Source of the DNA: Brachynemurus nebulosus
Lineage: Eukaryota > Arthropoda > Insecta > Neuroptera > Myrmeleontidae
Assembly: GCA_035578155.1 (NCBI GenBank)
Contig: JAPWDM010000020.1
Coordinates: 8,345,269-8,409,268 of the forward strand
DNA: 64,000 bases
Direction of reading: 5' to 3'
The notes under the pieces are model-generated. The model saw nothing but the letters and a program-made list of their open reading frames with translations. It ran no database searches and was not told the DNA's origin. A program made the translations under genes and the position numbers. Each line of letters opens with the position of its first letter. The stretch's first letter is position 1. This document shows positions 1 through 11,723 of the stretch, in pieces.

Positions 1-660
1 TGAAGCAAGAAGGAGTTAAAAGAGAATACCGCTGTAGACCCATAACAACAGGCCTACAGCGGCAAAACAAAATATCACAGATAAGGGAAAACAAAATTTA
101 ACAATATAGAAGAATAACAATAAAATAACAACAAAATATCACAGAGTGAAAAATCACAGTAAATATATCACAGCCTACCCACTGTACCCTCGGGGGCCTA
201 GAACCGCCCAGTGGTACAGTGGGGATTGCAACAACACCGTTGGAGGCCCCATGGACCTCCAGTGGCAGAAAAACACAGAAAAAGACAAAAAACAATAACA
301 AAAGAATTCCACGATTTGTGTCGTCCTATTTATTTATTCATTAACCAACCAGGGCCCCGTTAGCCTGTTAGCCAGCTAACAGTTACCGCCGAGCACGACG
401 AGGACGTGGGGTTGGATTTATGCCCGGCGTTTGTTCTGTAGAAACACTCCTTGTTTGTAATTTCGAAATTGGCGCTCCGACGAGTGCATCTAGCGAGATG
501 CTGTCTGGCGCGGTATGTGGCTTCCAGTGTTGCCAGTTGGGGCTACTTTTCTTACTCAGCGGCGCTGATATTTCACTCCTTGGCTACTGGTAGCCAACTA
601 GGCTATTTTTTGTCTATTAAAATATTAATTTTATGTTTGTATTTTGTGTAGAAAAATAAA
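1..660. other. GC-richer unassigned segment, probably a mobile-element remnant
   Basis: This stretch is clearly richer in G and C than the DNA after it. Short open frames exist on both strands, such as a 67-codon minus frame at 98-301, but none matches a family I recognise. An AATAAA-type polyadenylation signal lies near 655. The sharp change to AT-rich DNA at about 600 suggests the end of an inserted element, but I see no TIR or target duplication. Confidence 0.3.
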
Positions 661-2280
661 GTTTGACAACAAACAACCCAATACATATAAATAATTAATA
701 AGAGTGTGACAACTCCTTATAGTGTAGTGTATCTTTTTTTATCTCTGGCACAAAGTTAGCATTCCTTTAACAAACATATTTTGTCATTTATTAGATAAAG
801 ACAAAATATAGCATTGGAATTCAAGTGACTGCTACCATCTTTTTCTGTAATGATATTTAACTTTTTAAACGATTTTTTGAGGTGTCTATCCATCTCTATG
901 GTGTACTGGAATAAAACCGTTAATGTTAAACGGATTAACCGACATTTAGTTGTGAGTTTGTGCTAACAATAAGAGCTAAAGCTACTCGTTACTTTCAATT
1001 TAATTATTAATTAAACTTGTTTGTTATATGTTTTGCATTATTTTTAATTTTTAGTATAAAATTTTGGTAAGTAAAAAAAAAAAAAATAACTTCTAAATTA
1101 ATTGAAAACGTCCCGCCTTAACTATCTACACGCTATGATTGGGGCTACATCGGGGCTACATGCGCGCCGCGGCCAGGCGGTGTCGAACAAACAAAAACTG
1201 GCAACACTGGTGGGTTCACTTTATGGTTGGCTATTCGGCAACATGGACGCTACTACCTTTTATACGAGAATTTTTGAGAAAAATAAGCCGATTATCTGTA
1301 CGATTATGGCTGAAAACGTGTTATTGTTGTATTGTAAGTAAATATCTCACTGTAAATCAATTATTCATAGTTTATTTTTAACAAGTAATAATTATTACTA
1401 CATTAATTATACAATGGAAATTTTTAATACTAATACTAAACTATTCTAACAATTATATACTACTAATTTCCTTTCGTTACTGTTTCCCCTTGCAACAGTG
1501 GGAAGGGGTCGTCACAAAAGAGATCGTCGTATTCTGGATATTTTTCCAAACTAGGATTGACCCAGAAAACAACGTTGGGCGAACCTATTGTACTACGGAC
1601 AAAATATGAGTAGTTCTATAGCGGTTTTCGGATTACGGACAATTAATTCAACGTTGCCTATTGTTAATGAAAATTACTGATATCTGGGTTCCTTTATTAA
1701 GAATTATAATTGTAGGGGCGAAAATACAAGACGTGTTCACACGCAAAATGGCAGACCATGAACCACGTGACCTTCCCAAGTGGTAATTGAATTGGTTAAA
1801 TTTAGTTTGGTACCTTGAAATTAATATGTATACTGATATTATTTGGTATTAGCGGCGAATTGATATTACTTATTTAATTAATTTGTACAAGTAAATTAAT
1901 TGCTATAATGTTGAACTAACGAACAACTTGTTTTAAGATCAGAATTTTATAAAATAAATCGTACCTTAGTTCAAGCAATTGTACTGAATGTAGCAGCAAT
2001 TGTCCGAAGATTCGTTGATTTAAATGTAAATTGTTAATTATTTTGTTTAATGAATTAATTTTCATAAAGCGCGTGAATTCTTTATCGAATTATTAAAAAA
2101 TTTCAAAACGTGTACAATTACATAATTTCACTGTTCTAAAATAAAATGTAATTAAAATAAAAAATGTGAATCGAATATGAAACTGAATATGAATCGTATA
2201 TGACTCGTATCTCGGTGTTCGTGACGAAATCTATTCTAAATTCTAATGAACAAATTTTTCACCGCGAGCTATGAAGGAAG
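661..2280. other. AT-rich DNA without recognisable gene
   Basis: No supported coding region. A small GC-rich patch at about 1,135-1,260 contains CTGGCAACACTGG, whose core TGGCAACACTG recurs near 58,690 and, inverted, near 530. That undecamer is the only shared feature I could see. Confidence 0.4.
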
Positions 2281-2590
2281 ATTTCGGGCACAGAGGAACA
2301 GAAAATAAAAATTCCTATCTTTGTACTACTGATACCTGCATAGACAAAAAATCCCTTCCATTTCTCACCACTATGTAGTGTAGGTACACACTGTTTGCAG
2401 TGATGTGAGTTTGTAGTTTGCTTCTGTGTGAGTGTTCACACACACAACTATATCACACGTATTAACGGACAGCGCAACGTGCAGTTCAAGCAGTAATGGT
2501 CTTAACAATACATAACAATCGTCGTGCATTCGGTGACTGACACCGACCGACTAAATGCCTTACGCTGTGACAGACCAACAACTGACTCCA
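2281..2590. repeat. Possible diverged copy of the 7.9 kb / 62.5 kb repeat
   Basis: The order of short blocks (an ACAGAGG-like start, a run about ACTACTG, GTGTGAGTG, then a CACTG/TGACAG-rich tail) resembles the repeat at 7,915-8,262 and 62,517-62,870. Identity is low and the call rests on block order only. Confidence 0.2.
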
Positions 2591-3024
2591 AGCGATCTAC
2601 ACTTTTTTGATTTTAGTTTCCTTCTATTAATTCTGATTTCGGGGTTTGTAAACATAACTATCTCTTTTTAAGTTTTTTATTTTTTTTTCTTTTCAATTAC
2701 CAAACTGGGGGAGTTATGATTCCTTTTGTGCTCCGATAACTCAACCTGGTAGGGAAATACATTCTCTATGAGTAAAAAAAAATATACGTTCATTATATTT
2801 TTGTATTTTCGCGCCCGATCAACTGTCAGAATGATGGTTCAGTGTAAACAAACGAACTGTCTAAATTGTTACGTGTGTTAGTGTTATTTTGTGTTATACA
2901 TTAATTTTTTTATCTTTTCTTTTTATTTGTTTTTTATTTTTAAATAAATGTTCTATATTGACACGACGCACAGTGGTCCCAATCTCCGAAAAGCTGGCAA
3001 AAATATAAAGACATTGTTTGATTG

Positions 3025-3262
3025 TAGTAAAATTCAGTATATAGAAGTTTTGTGGGTCGCTGATTACGAATATGAACTCCATTTTTGAAAAAACAAAATG
3101 GCGGGTGACTTAGTATAAAACTATATCTATTCCCATGAAAGTCGGTATATGGGGGTTTTTGAAGTTGCTGATTACAAATATGAATTTTATTTCTGAAAAA
3201 ACAAAATGGCGGACACAAAATGGCAGATCACTGAGTGCCAAATTGCATCTATATTCAAAGTC
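3025..3262 (+). repeat. Tandem pair of about 108-bp units
   Basis: Two consecutive units each contain GCTGATTACRAATATGAA followed by AAAAAACAAAATGGCGG. The spacing between matching blocks is about 108 bp. Overlapping minus-strand frames are by-products of the repeat. Confidence 0.6.
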
Positions 3263-5396
3263 CGCACTCTAAATTTTGACGAAAATTAAATATTCCAATT
3301 TTTTAGTTTCATATTTCGTGTGGGAAACTTTTAAAGTCTTGTTATAGGGAATATGAAAAATACAAAAAAAAAAAAAAAATACAAAATTTGGAATAGTATT
3401 TGCCGAATATTCGGTTCTTCGGCCAGCACCTTGGCTGAATGTTCAATACATAAGTTTAAATGTTATAGCACATATTCATATTGTTTATTTTATCATATGT
3501 TACGTAATGTAATATTTAACATAATATCGTATAATCTAACCTAACTTAACCTAAAAACCGTTGAGGCAGCTAGTGGCAGCCAGTTTTTTAATATGTTTTA
3601 AAAAATATACAATTAACAGCCTAAAATTGGTTTCGGGGCAGGATGTAGCAATATTTTTTACTATTTGCTTTTTTGCTAACAAGTTTTTTTTAAAATCAGT
3701 CGTCAAAATTAGGCTAATAAGATCAACAACTGGCTCATTGGCATGTTGCGAATATTATTTTTGATCAACAGATTACTATTGTACTGACTTTCAGAAGAAC
3801 AATCCATTTTACAGAATTGAAAAATACTAACTTATACGATTTTTATGCCTGTTTGAAAAAAATTATTTGACACGTACTTCACGAGATCAATTATGACGCT
3901 CCCGATGGTTACAAAAGAGTTGATCCTACAGACAGGTATGAAAGCGTAGTCTGCTCAAATTCTAGTAATACATACTAGATATACTAGTACAACTATTCCG
4001 ATAGTTAAAAGTCCCAATATAGTAACTTTTTTTTCGACTTATTGCCAGCTTTTTGGGATTTGGAACCACTGTGCGACGCGCTGTTAATCTGTAAGGGTGT
4101 AAGGGTATTTAATATTGTATTTGTTGGTTTTTATGTCATTTTGTGACACTCGTTCCGGCTTTAATCGCTCACGAAAACTTCCGTAAAATAGCAGTGAAAT
4201 AAAAACACATTTCCTTTTTCAATTGTCCTATTAGACTTTTCTTTATTTCTATTATTTTATTTGTTAAGAAAACTAAATCAATAGTAATAATTTTAATTTT
4301 ATATTACATTTTCACGGTAATCTTTGTGCCGGTACAGAGCTATTAGTGAGGAATCCGGGGTAAAGTGTAACATTTTTTTTTTTATCGATTGTATTTTCCG
4401 AAGAAAATTAAATTTTTTTTGATCCGGAAGTTTGTTATTTTTTTACGACCCTATTTATGGCCTCGAATTTGTTTGGGCCGGCCCTGTCTTTAGCCTTACA
4501 TATTTCGCATATATGTGTACTTAGAAGAATAAATCGATAACACACGTGCAAGAAACTTTCCTAAAAGTATTTATATAAATTTTATTTTCTTTACAGACAA
4601 CGAATATAACATCTAATATTTGAGCAAAATATTTGTAACGCACCAAACTTACTTGTTATCTAAATAAATTGTTAAATAATTTCATACTAATAAAGTTATT
4701 TTAATCTCTTTCATTCAATTCGATTTGATGCCTCAGTGCCTCAGTGATGTTAAAAAAACATTTAACAATTGTGCTCATATTATCCGGTTATTTGAAATAA
4801 TATTTCATAACTAGTTAACAACAAATAAAAATTTATTTACAACGTCGTTCGTTTTCCATCATTGCTAACATATGGCACGGTAGTAACTCTTTAACTGTTA
4901 ATAAATTTAAATGTCAGTCATCTATATTTGATCAAATCAGCAAGCATTTTAAATTCTAATTGATGTTGAATACTTTTTAAAAATTTAATAAGAAATTTTG
5001 AACTAGAAGTACATATTTATAAAATCGTTGCTCATATGCAAATAAAAAATATCTCTTGAATTAGTGTTTGAGAAAATTAACCAAAATAGAAATTATTGTC
5101 ACAACTTTTATTGATGAACTTCAAGTGGAAGCGAATTATGGCAACAATCGATTTCTGGAAAACTCTACTTCGACTAATTTTTTTGTCAACACGATTTCGG
5201 TTGTAGCTTTATATATACACTATAAAATGAAATTTTACTGTTAATGGGATAATCTTCGTAACTGGTTTAGTAGCTTGTGTTGGTTGTAGATATGCATTAC
5301 AGTCCAGTATAATTAAAAATTTCGATTTGATTGAATATTTAATCAATATATTGTTGCGATACTCTGGTTTTGATCCTTGAACATTTTTGGAGCACC
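3263..5396. other. AT-rich DNA without recognisable gene
   Basis: Only short, unsupported frames are present. A TTAGG-like patch (CTAACCTAACTTAACCTAA) lies at about 3,535-3,553. I see no TIR, conserved motif or structural RNA. Confidence 0.4.
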
Positions 5397-5513
5397 CAAC
5401 GTTCCCAACGTGTGTCTTCAAAATAATAAAACAGAAGTTTCGAACAACAATTTTATTAACAATTTAGGATATGAAATAACAAAATTTAGTAAAATGGATA
5501 TTTCTTCAAAGTA

Positions 5514-6551
5514 CCATAATTGCGGATTACTTGAGCCCAAAACGGAAAAAGTATTATTTTCTGTTTTGTGCTTATATTAGTCAGTAGTAGAAGTAAGTTA
5601 GATGTTTAGCTAATAGGCAACAGCAGTAGATTTACGGTGTTTAAGAGGTGAGGTAACTGACACTAGAACTTGACACTAGAGGTGAGGCAAGTGTTGTTTA
5701 CTCTCTGTTTGAAATTGATGTTTTGTTACGTTGCTAACTTTTGATTGTAAAAATAATTGTGGTAGTCTACAAAGGAAGGTAAGTATATAATTTTAATACT
5801 TTGTTCATTACTAAACTAAATTCAGATATGTTCATATGCCAACCATTTTGTTAATTTTTTAAATTAAGGTTTTGATAAATCAGTAAAATAATCTTAAAAT
5901 TAGGGTAATTTGAGCCGATTATAACTTTGGTATAAAACGGTGCAAGACTATAGCAGAAATTCCCAAAAGTCCTAAACCGTTGGACAAGTTCGTTAACCAG
6001 GCACGTCCGATGCCCAAAACATATTATTTTTGGAAATTTTCATGGAAAAAATTAACTTTTTTCCAAACTTTCTCCTTGTTCAAAAATTTTTACACTATTG
6101 GAACGAGAAGAAAAAATCACACAAAAAGGGTCTTTAAACTATTATTCTATATCAACTAGTTTCCGAGGAAAACTAATTTTTGGAAACGGAAATTCGCTGG
6201 ATGCTGCTATAAGAGTATTAAATAAGTAAAGTTCCTTATATGTTTGTACAATGTTTTAATTAGTAACTAACATCCTACATGGTGTCAAACTGTTTTCAAA
6301 TGAAAATCACCTGGAAATTTAGGTTTGGGCTCAAGTAACCCGATCTTGAGGTTAACTTGAGCCCAAAATCTAAAAACCTATAAAATTTATGAGCCATAAG
6401 AAAAAGATCCATATTATATAATAAACTAACCGTAGTCATATATAGATTAATATACTAAATTTCCTATTCCAAATAAGTATAACAGTTACGCTCAATTTTT
6501 GAAATTATCAGATGATTTGCAAATCTGGGCTCAAGTAACCCGCAATTACGG
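5514..6551. mobile_element. 1,038-bp TA-flanked element with short TIRs (Tc1/mariner-type MITE-like)
   Basis: The ends are near-perfect inverted repeats: CCRTAATTGCGG(A/G)TTACTTGAGCCCA on the left and its reverse complement on the right. TA lies immediately outside each end (5,512-5,513 and 6,552-6,553), which fits a TA target duplication. Further GGGCTCAAGTAACCC and AACTTGAGCCCAAAA blocks lie inside near 6,325-6,365. There is no coding frame for a transposase, so the element is non-autonomous. It sits inside the LTR of the surrounding retrotransposon. Confidence 0.7.
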
Positions 6552-6721
6552 TACAGTTCTGGTTCCACTGGGGTGATTCCAATTCCGTTTGATTGTCCAC
6601 GCTCGTCCACTCGACTGATTATCCACTACTTCGATTGCAACTCCGAATTTCCGCTCTCCTCGATCTAACTGTCCTTGCAACACTCGGTTTTCAACTAACT
6701 GCAATGGCCTGGCGTGTCCGG

Positions 6722-6729
6722 CTTTTATA
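6722..6729 (-). promoter_or_regulatory. LTR TATA box
   Basis: TATAAAAG on the minus strand within GGGGTATAAAAGCCGG. About 25-30 bases downstream is GCCATTGCAGTTAG, which resembles an arthropod initiator. The position inside the presumed U3 supports its use as the retrotransposon promoter. Confidence 0.5.
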
Positions 6730-6876
6730 CCCCTGTTGGAGCTGACGTAGGCTGTTTTTCAGGTTACATATTTGTTGTCTTTATTATGGTGGAACTTCTC
6801 AATTGTTCTAGAACCTTCCACCATTACATAAAGCGGAAAAGAAAAAAATGTTACTAAAAAAAATTCACCGTGAATC

Positions 6877-6958
6877 GTCGTCGCTGATGGGGATTGAACC
6901 CGGGCCCTTTGCATCCGTGGTCCGGCTGCGTAACCATTGTTCCACTTGATCGCCGACT
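6877..6958 (-). repeat. tRNA-like sequence, probable SINE head
   Basis: On the minus strand the segment has an A-box-like TGGAACAATGGTTA and a good B box GGGTTCAATCCCC at tRNA-like spacing. The acceptor arms do not pair convincingly, and a T-rich stretch follows. This fits a tRNA-derived SINE or decayed tRNA copy inserted in the LTR better than a functional tRNA gene. Confidence 0.5.
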
Positions 6959-7060
6959 GAACTAGTGCTTGTGCCTTTCTAGGTGTGCAGGTGAAATTGT
7001 GTTAGGTACAGTAGCACCACGTTATGCCGTACGCAATGTGAGTACAGTAGGGTCCCAACA

Positions 7061-7071
7061 TCACCCCCTCC
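7061..7071 (-). other. Polypurine-like tract next to the LTR start
   Basis: The minus strand reads GGAGGGGGTGA immediately before TGTTGGGACC. A polypurine tract directly upstream of a TG start is the normal arrangement for a 3' LTR. The 12-mer CATTGCGTACGG at 7,077-7,088 is repeated inverted at 7,028-7,039, so the junction lies in a small palindrome. Confidence 0.4.
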
Positions 7072-7092
7072 AAAGACATTGCGTACGGTCGT

Positions 7093-7478
7093 TCTGAACT
7101 TCTTATTTTCTGGGTCGCAAGATGTACAGCCGGTGGTCGTCCCTGTCCCGCTGTTCTGATACCAGTCGCTCATTCTTCCTCCAACCTCCAAATCCTCCCT
7201 TGTAATCGTGGGTAGCTCCCTGAGCCCGTACCCGTTGATCGTTCCTTGTCCTTGCGTTGGAAGGGTTGAGTGAGTTTCGATGTACCTTGGTAACAGGCTC
7301 TATGTCCAGCGTATAAACACCGGCAGGTTAAACTTGCTGCACCATGTATGGCCCCGTCCATCTTGACGCCAGTCCTGTGTGTACCTCCTTCGACCCTATA
7401 CGCGGTTACCTGGTTGGTGGTTATTTGTTCGGTCCATGCTGATAGTGGTGATCCCTCTTCTTCCTCCTGTCGTTTCAT
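7093..7478 (-). pseudogene. C-terminal tail of a retrotransposon pol-like protein
   Basis: One minus-strand frame around 7,180-7,330 reads as a typical integrase tail, with a YTLDIEPV-like block followed by KVHRNSLNPS. Similar endings (a beta-strand, then H-R-x-x-L-x-P) close many LTR-retrotransposon polyproteins. The frame is open for only about 100 codons and runs towards the polypurine-like tract. GC content is much higher than the surroundings and continues to about 7,675, probably as more of the same element. The family (Gypsy or BEL) cannot be decided from this tail, and no catalytic residues are visible. Confidence 0.35.
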
Positions 7479-7678
7479 CGCGTGTGTCGGTGATTGTCCG
7501 TCTTAATTTGTTACCTAACCCCGAATACTACATTTCCCCTCCTGGGTCGAATATTTTGCGACAGCTCCTGGATTTTCCGCCGTCTTTCTCCTTGCCACGG
7601 GCGTTCCTGTTGAGTGGTGTCGGGTTCCCTGAGCTTGCACACCCCTTCCTTTTCTCCCGTTGGCGCGGTGCATAAATA

Positions 7679-7914
7679 TATATAGAATATAGATATATAA
7701 ATTTATATAGAATATAAAAAAAATTGATTTTTTCTTTTATATTCATTTATATTCCTAAATGTAGACTTAATTTATTTATAATCAAGGTACTTCTGATTAT
7801 ACTTAAAGGAAAATTATCAGCGAATCTTTTTTATTTTAAATGTAGAATTTTTACATAATAATTATAATTCTTAATTGTTAAATGTTAAATATGAATGATA
7901 GTTCTTTATCCCAG
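7679..7914. other. AT-rich DNA without recognisable gene
   Basis: Short TA-rich DNA with no supported feature, between the GC-rich retrotransposon fragment and the repeat at 7,915. Confidence 0.4.
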
Positions 7915-8262
7915 AGTACAGAGACAACATATCTATCTCTATACTGCTGAAACCAGTGTAACCAGTAAAGGATAGAAAACAAGCTATATACCTGCACTGG
8001 TTTACTTTGTATTTGTGCGGTGATCTGTCTTTGTGTGAGTGATCGAAAGTGGTGTCGAATACATATAGATACTACAACGCGTGTATATGGCTCCGTGTGG
8101 GGGTTCTAATAATGCCAACAACAATCAACACAATTGATTTGTGATTGACCTACACTCATCCACTGCTACGGAGAGAGTGACAACTAAGTAGCCTAACTTG
8201 CACAGAACTGCACACTGCAGATTACACGATAGAGATAATTGCGTTAGTTCTGTACTCTGGAT
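7915..8262 (+). repeat. About 350-bp dispersed repeat, copy 1
   Basis: Matches 62,517-62,870 in the same orientation. Shared blocks include CAGTGTAACCAGTAA, GTTTACTTTGTATT, GTGTGGGGGTTCTA, CACACTGCAGATT and GATAGAGATA. No coding frame is conserved between the copies. It lies directly upstream of a family X copy, whereas copy 2 lies inside an element inserted in another family X copy. Confidence 0.65.
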
Positions 8263-8280
8263 TCTTTATGATATATAGCT

Positions 8281-9984
8281 AAAAACGCCGTAAGCAGCGG
8301 CGTCCTATCACGGAAGTCGAATTTTTCCCTTCATCTTCCGTATTGAATGTCGCAAGCGAAATGTGATTGAAAGTCTACAAGCGATTTATTATTTTGGTGG
8401 TTTAAAAACTGATGATGAGTGTCCGGCCGATCGGGGCTTTAAAAAAAGGTTTTAAGTTTTTAAGGGCTGAATCTCAGTAAATTTCAATTTTATGCCGATA
8501 GCAGTTAGAAGAAAAAAAGCCAACACAATTCGTACGAGGGCATTCCTACCCATGCTTATCCGCCAATTGCTCTTGTCTCTTATTTTTAAGTATTAAAAAA
8601 GGACCTTAAATAGTAAACTGGAAGGCCTTTATGAAGATATTTTTTCTTTCCAAAAAAATCCAAAATTTTTAGCACGTACAAAACTTCAGCCCTCTAGGGT
8701 TCCTTAAAGAGTCTCTAGCCCTGTTAGAAAAAAAGCAAAAAAATCAAGAAAATATTGGTGTAAAAATCGTGGGGGTAAGGGTTAATAGTTGAAACCTTCA
8801 AAAAGCAGTGACTGGCTATTAACTTTAGACAAAATTTCATCCCTCTAGGTTTATTTGGGGAGATTTTGACCCGAACGAAACTGTTAAAAAAATAACAAAA
8901 ATTAGGTTCTTTTTGATATAAAAATGACCCTTTTTAATTATTAAAAAAGGACCTTAAATAGTAAACTGGAAGGCCTTTATCAAGATATTTTTTATTTCCA
9001 AAAAAATCTAAAATTTCTATTTTATAAATAAAAACCCGTGAGCAACGGAGCCCCATCACGAAAGTCGAATTTTTCCTTTCATCTTCGGTATTGAATGTCT
9101 ACAAGCGAAATGTAATTGAAAGTCAACAGGCGATTTGTCATTTTGGTGGTTTCAAAACTGATGATGAGTATCCGGTTAATCGGGGCTTTAAAAAAAGGTT
9201 TTAAGTTTTTAAGGGCTGAATCTCAGTAAACTTCAATTTTATGCCGATAGCAGTTAGAAGAAAAAAAGCCAACACAATTCGTACGAGGGCATTCCTACCC
9301 ATGCTTATCCACCAATTGCCTTCCTGTTTTATTTTTAAATATTAAAAAAGGAACTTAAATAGTAAATTGGAAGGCCTTTATGAAGATATTTTTTCTTTCC
9401 AAAAAAATCCAAAATTTCTATTTTATAAATAATAAAAATCCAAAATTCTTAATTTATAAATAAACAGTGAATTTAATAACAATTTTAAATTACTTAATTT
9501 GTATGTATTTCATTTGCTTCATTTCAAAAGTAAGCTTTCATTTCAAAAGTAAGTTCACTTATTTAAATTTTTAAAAATTACTATTGCCTACTTGTATTTA
9601 GAATAAAAATTAGCATTGAATTCCGATGTAAAAATGGGAGAAGTGGGGGAAAGGTTATGTGGATTCCCTAAAAGGTACTAGCTGGATACTAACTGAATAC
9701 ACGTACAAAATTTCAGCCCTCTAGGTTTCCTTAGAGAGTCTCTAGACATGTTAGAAAACAAGCAAAAAAATTAAGGAAATATTGGCGTAAAAATCGTGTG
9801 GGTAAGTGTTAAAAGTTGAAACCTCCAAAAAGCAGTGTATGGCTATTAGCTTAACCTGTACACACAATTTTAGCCCTCTAGGTTTATTTGGGGAGATTTT
9901 GACCCGAACGAAACTGTTAAGAAACAAGAAAAATCATGTTTTTTTTGATATAAAAATGGTGGGGGTAGGGATTAAAAGTCGAGA
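8281..9984 (+). mobile_element. Family X repeat, left part of copy 1 (interrupted)
   Basis: Begins with AAAACGCCGTAAGCAGCGG and continues with blocks shared with the 60.1-63.2 kb copy, such as TTTCAGCCCTCTAGG, TTTATTTGGGGAGATTTTG and CTGATGATGAGT. The head is repeated in tandem (again at about 9,030), so this copy is rearranged. There is no protein frame of note. The family end that should follow is found at 21,556-22,322, on the far side of the 11.6-kb element. Confidence 0.65.
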
Positions 9985-10119
9985 ACCCCGTAGTAGTTTT
10001 GGGGCATTCTGGCGCCACCATTCTACCATCCGACTTTTTTGAGCGACCTCGAATGGTGGCAAAACTACCGGGGCGGTTCTAGAAGCCTCCGGCGGTCGAT
10101 GGAGCAATATTTGCTCTCA

Positions 10120-10258
10120 AACCTAACTGAAGCCAACGGAACTTGATCCAACCTAACAGAACCTAATAAAATTTGGTCTAACCTAATTTAACCCAACATA
10201 ATTTTTTAACTTTACCTAACCTAATAAATTTTTTGCTAACCTAACCGAACCTAAGAAC
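10120..10258 (+). repeat. CCTAA-rich subterminal block
   Basis: Many CCTAA/CCTAAC pentamers, interrupted by diverged copies. The right TIR has the complementary TTAGG block at 21,335-21,368. The pentamer equals the common insect telomere unit. Confidence 0.5.
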
Positions 10259-10267
10259 TGAAAATTT

Positions 10268-10490
10268 CCCTAATAGATGACGCAGCTATCCTCGAGTCCT
10301 GTAAATTCGCTACTAGATGTCACTGCTAGTCTGGATAATAGCGATCCCTGTGTATAAGTTTGAAAAATTGTTAATAGATGGCGCAGCCACCTTTGAACCC
10401 TGTAAATTCCCTACTAGATTTCGCTGCTAGTCTGGATACTAGCGATCCCTGTTTGTAAGTTTGAGAAATTGTCAACAGATGGCGCCGAAA
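10268..10490 (+). repeat. Tandem duplication of a 108-bp TIR unit
   Basis: Two units with AGATGRCGCAGCYA, GCTAGTCTGGATA and AGCGATCCCTGT in the same order, about 108 bp apart. The right TIR carries a single unit. Confidence 0.6.
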
Positions 10491-10646
10491 ATCCTTTTTG
10501 ATAGTTAAACTAACCACTAAAAGATGGTGTTGATAGTCTGAACCACCGCGATCTCGGTACCTTGGTTCATAATTTTATCATATTTGTATCTGAAAACAGG
10601 TTTAAACTTGTGTAAATCAGCTGACGTCATCAGGTTATTTTTCTAC

Positions 10647-10654
10647 TATAAAAG
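10647..10654 (+). promoter_or_regulatory. TATA box of the left TIR gene
   Basis: TATAAAAG lies 111 bases before the ATG at 10,765. A CRE-like TGACGTCA lies upstream at 10,622-10,629. The right arm has lost part of this stretch and has TATAAAT instead. Confidence 0.45.
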
Positions 10655-10764
10655 ACCGTAGTATAACTTTCCAATTACAATTTTGCTCGAAACTTTAGTG
10701 AAAAACATTAAATCTTATTGTTGTAAATTTTCAATTGTTGTGTTAAAACTAATTATAGTCAACA

Positions 10765-11179
10765 ATGGAATCCATTACTACTGGTGCTTCATCTGGAAAC
10801 AGAGACATAATTTAAAAATCTGGCGGGAAATTTTATGGATGAATTGAACCATGTTCGTGCTGTTAAACGATGGATTAAACTTTCTGATATGGAAATTGGA
10901 AAAATATAAAAAATTATAAGCGCGAGACAATCGCCATCAAAATTCGACTCATTGAAAATGAAGACAATATTGGAGTTAGAAACTGGATACATTTCGTTAC
11001 CGGCGAGATTTGACAATTTAAATGAGCAGATGCTGGCGTGGCTGCATTGCAATCCAAAACTGGGTATTATGAATAATGGACCCATTGGACTGACTTATAA
11101 ACTGGAATTCAAAACGCTGGACTTTCTCGAAATCGTTGGCGAATTTTGTAATTTATTCTCTTTCAAATGTATTATTTAA
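10765..11179 (+). pseudogene. TIR gene, left copy, broken
   Basis: The inverted copy of the intact 20,594-20,977 gene. It starts with the same ATG context (CAACAATGGAATCC), but in-frame TAA codons occur soon after the start and again before 10,952. From 10,952 the frame stays open and encodes the same central and C-terminal part, including LPARFDNLNEQ and GIMNNGPIGLTYKLEF. The copies differ at the end: here the frame continues past FLEIVG, while the right copy has a G-rich insertion that stops it. Only the right copy could make the full protein. Confidence 0.75.
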
Positions 11180-11288
11180 TTGTACTATGTATTTTAAAAA
11201 TTTCAATATTGTATCAATTTTTACATATATCTAATAAAAATTATAAAACACAAATTCGATTTTTTAAATTCATACCGATCTTTAAAAC

Positions 11289-11723
11289 ATTGATTTATAT
11301 CCTAGTATGATTATACCAGATTAATATATGAACATTTTTTAGCGTTCAATAAAAAAAATTTAAAAATCGATTTTTTTATTCAATCCCCATCCCTAAATCA
11401 ATAATTAGTGGTTAATATTTCCCAAAATGAAAAAAGTATTTAAGTAGTGGGTAAGTATAAAAAATAATTTCTTAACTAGGTATATCTAATTAAATGTATT
11501 TTTAACGACAAAAAATTATAAAACATATGAGGAATTCGCTGATAAATGCATATTTCGCGTTATAGTATATGTGAAGTTACATCCCATATGTATATACAAT
11601 ATATACATTCATGCAAAAATATGTTGTAAGATTTGACTTATAATTTTTATACATTTATACCAATTGAAAATTTTCTTGTAAAAAATAGCCGGATTAATCT
11701 CATATAAGTTATTACGTTTTTTG
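11289..11723. other. AT-rich DNA inside the element
   Basis: No coding frame or repeat of note between the left TIR and the leader repeats. Confidence 0.4.

Larger units (their letters stand above)
5397..7478 (-). mobile_element. 3' part of an LTR retrotransposon, interrupted by two smaller elements
   Basis: Read on the minus strand, a coding tail (7,093-7,478) is followed by a purine-rich tract (7,061-7,071) and then TGTTGGGACC, a plausible LTR start at 7,060. The LTR contains a TATA box and continues to the TA-flanked element at 5,514-6,551, then resumes to an uncertain end near 5,400. An AATAAA signal on the minus strand near 5,440 fits an R region. No gag, protease or reverse transcriptase is visible in the window, so this is a fragment. 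The outer LTR edge is not determined. Confidence 0.45.
9991..11288 (+). repeat. Left TIR of the polymerase element
   Basis: Pairs with 20,034-21,555. Shared blocks in order are CATCCGACTTTTTTGAGCG, CTACCGGGGCGG, AGATGGCGCAGCCACC, the small TIR gene and TTTAATTGTACTATG. Similarity fades after about 11,288. The left arm has two copies of a 108-bp unit (10,268-10,490) where the right has one. Confidence 0.75.
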
